From assembly GCA_002296125.1 (NCBI GenBank), contig DBHI01000108.1, forward strand, positions 1 through 52,889: a DNA stretch of 52,889 nt, written 5' to 3'. The notes under the pieces were generated by a model, which saw only the letters and a program-made list of their open reading frames with translations, was not told the DNA's origin and searched no databases. This stretch comes from Anaerolineales bacterium UBA832. Lineage in GTDB: Bacteria; Chloroflexota; Anaerolineae; Anaerolineales; UBA11657. Numbering within the stretch: the first letter of the stretch is position 1; the number at the start of each line of letters is the position of its first letter. Positions 52,121 through 52,889 of the stretch are shown piece by piece. The position numbers were made by a program, and so were the translations under genes.

Positions 52121-52852
52121 ATGAATAAAAGCGAATCTACTGATTCGATTCAGATGATACCTAATCATGTTGCCATCATTATGGATGGTAATGGTCGCTG
52201 GGCGCAAAAGCGTGGCTTACCTAGATTAGCTGGTCATCGAGCAGGTACGGAAAACCTCAGAAAAATAATTGAAGAATGTATTAATTTAGATATAAAACAT
52301 CTGACTATTTATGCATTTTCAACTGAAAATTGGCACAGACCGATTGAAGAAGTTTCTGGTTTGATGGGGTTATTAGAAAATATGCTTGATAAGGAATTAG
52401 AATCTCTAGATAAAAATGGGGTGAGTATTAGACATTTGGGACATAGTTTTGGTATTCATGAAAGGCTTATGAATAAAATTGTTGATGCAGTTAACACTAC
52501 TCGTAACAATTCTACTTTGGTATTAAACGTGGCTTTTAACTATGGTGGTAGACATGAGCTTGTTCGAGCAGTGCAAAATATTATTGATGATGAATTATCT
52601 TCTCAAGAAGTTGATGAAGAGTTGATTAGTAATTATTTGGATACTTCTGGGCAACCAGATCCAGATTTAGTTATACGTACTAGCGGAGAATATCGTATTA
52701 GTAATTTTTTAGTATGGCAAAGTGCATATGCTGAATGGTACTTTACAACAAAGCTTTGGCCGGATTTTAATGAAGAGGAATTATATCGTGCACTTGTTTT
52801 TTTTAGTGGACGAGAACGTAGATTTGGCCAGATTTCTGATCAGATAAAGTGA
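52121..52852 (+). CDS. uppS: Isoprenyl transferase (undecaprenyl diphosphate synthase type)
   Basis: A 243-residue cis-prenyltransferase that extends farnesyl diphosphate to the polyprenyl carrier used for cell-wall and glycan synthesis. HVAIIMDGNGRWAQKRGLPR contains catalytic Asp22. AFSTENWHRP, NVAFNYGGRHEL, RTSGEYRISNF, and WQSAYAEWYFT with the metal-binding Glu follow, plus ERRFG near the end. The product would feed the DPM1/GT39/YfhO glycan genes in this window. It sits between frr and cdsA, as in most bacteria. Confidence 0.95.
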   Translation: MNKSESTDSIQMIPNHVAIIMDGNGRWAQKRGLPRLAGHRAGTENLRKIIEECINLDIKHLTIYAFSTENWHRPIEEVSGLMGLLENMLDKELESLDKNGVSIRHLGHSFGIHERLMNKIVDAVNTTRNNSTLVLNVAFNYGGRHELVRAVQNIIDDELSSQEVDEELISNYLDTSGQPDPDLVIRTSGEYRISNFLVWQSAYAEWYFTTKLWPDFNEEELYRALVFFSGRERRFGQISDQIK

Positions 52853-52889
52853 TGCTAAAAAAAAGACTTCTTACTGCAAGTGTATTGAT
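52852..52889 (+). CDS. cdsA: Start of phosphatidate cytidylyltransferase, cut by window end
   Basis: ATG at 52852 overlaps the uppS stop (TGATG). Only 12 codons are visible (MLKKRLLTASVL), which fit the basic-then-hydrophobic N-terminus of CdsA. Gene order after uppS supports the call, which rests mainly on context. Confidence 0.6.
   Translation, partial: MLKKRLLTASVL

Noticed and set aside
1..52889. CRISPR arrays, insertion sequences, rRNA genes
   Set aside because: No regularly spaced repeats, transposase motifs or rRNA sequence were seen on either strand.

Overview
The window is AT-rich bacterial chromosome, densely packed with genes. It carries no prophage, insertion sequence, CRISPR array or rRNA, and no gene-free stretch exceeds 300 bases. 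The gene content suggests a streamlined low-GC member of the Chloroflexota, perhaps SAR202 or Dehalococcoidia-like. Reasons are a fused YjeF-type NAD(P)HX repair enzyme, a short EF-Ts, a MetY/CoA-binding pair, a Liv-type ABC operon, and several small proteins that resemble Chloroflexota families from memory. The taxon is an inference and was not tested by a search.

Layout. 1-5.1 kb: the 3' part of an unrecognised protein, a second unknown, a MoaD-like sulfur carrier, small membrane or acidic proteins, and a large surface lipoprotein on the opposite strand. 5.2-9.7 kb: a class I aminotransferase, then a methionine block (metY, CoA-binding protein, metA) and tRNA-Arg(TCT). 9.8-15.8 kb: NAD(P)HX repair; then, on the minus strand, YtxH-type envelope proteins, mnmA-iscS with a coupled membrane protein, a small ferredoxin-like-barrel candidate and an MBL-fold protein. 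15.9-21 kb: a pseudo-M1 peptidase lipoprotein with LysM, an inositol-phosphatase-like protein, RtcB and AsnRS.

21-29.4 kb (minus strand): envelope glycan genes. They comprise a 1357-residue YfhO plus Wzx-type flippase fusion, a DPM1-like glycosyltransferase overlapping it by 4 bases, a membrane-anchored cyclophilin and a GT39-like protein. 29.5-33.1 kb: a heterodimeric ABC exporter with one degenerate ATP site. 33.1-36.6 kb (minus strand): an overlapping three-gene set, NurA nuclease, a small protein with a HAS-barrel-like start, and HerA ATPase. 36.8-41.5 kb (minus strand): livH-livM-livG-livF without a binding protein, with a LivM of double length. 41.8-47.4 kb: a PLP dehydratase, a holin-like membrane protein, an antiporter/PII-like/AI-2E operon and a hydantoinase.

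47.4-52.9 kb (plus strand): the translation core. A consensus promoter precedes infC-rpmI-rplT, where infC appears to start at a rare AUA codon. A structured leader then precedes rpsB-tsf-pyrH-frr-uppS-cdsA; S2 has a long acidic tail and cdsA is cut by the window edge.

The best candidates for something under-described are the NurA/HAS/HerA module, the YfhO-flippase fusion, the antiporter/PII-like/AI-2E operon, the rpsB leader RNA and the MoaD-like protein with a masked diglycine. Several long perfect inverted repeats, two of them inside coding sequence, are also unexplained. All family calls were made by eye from motifs.
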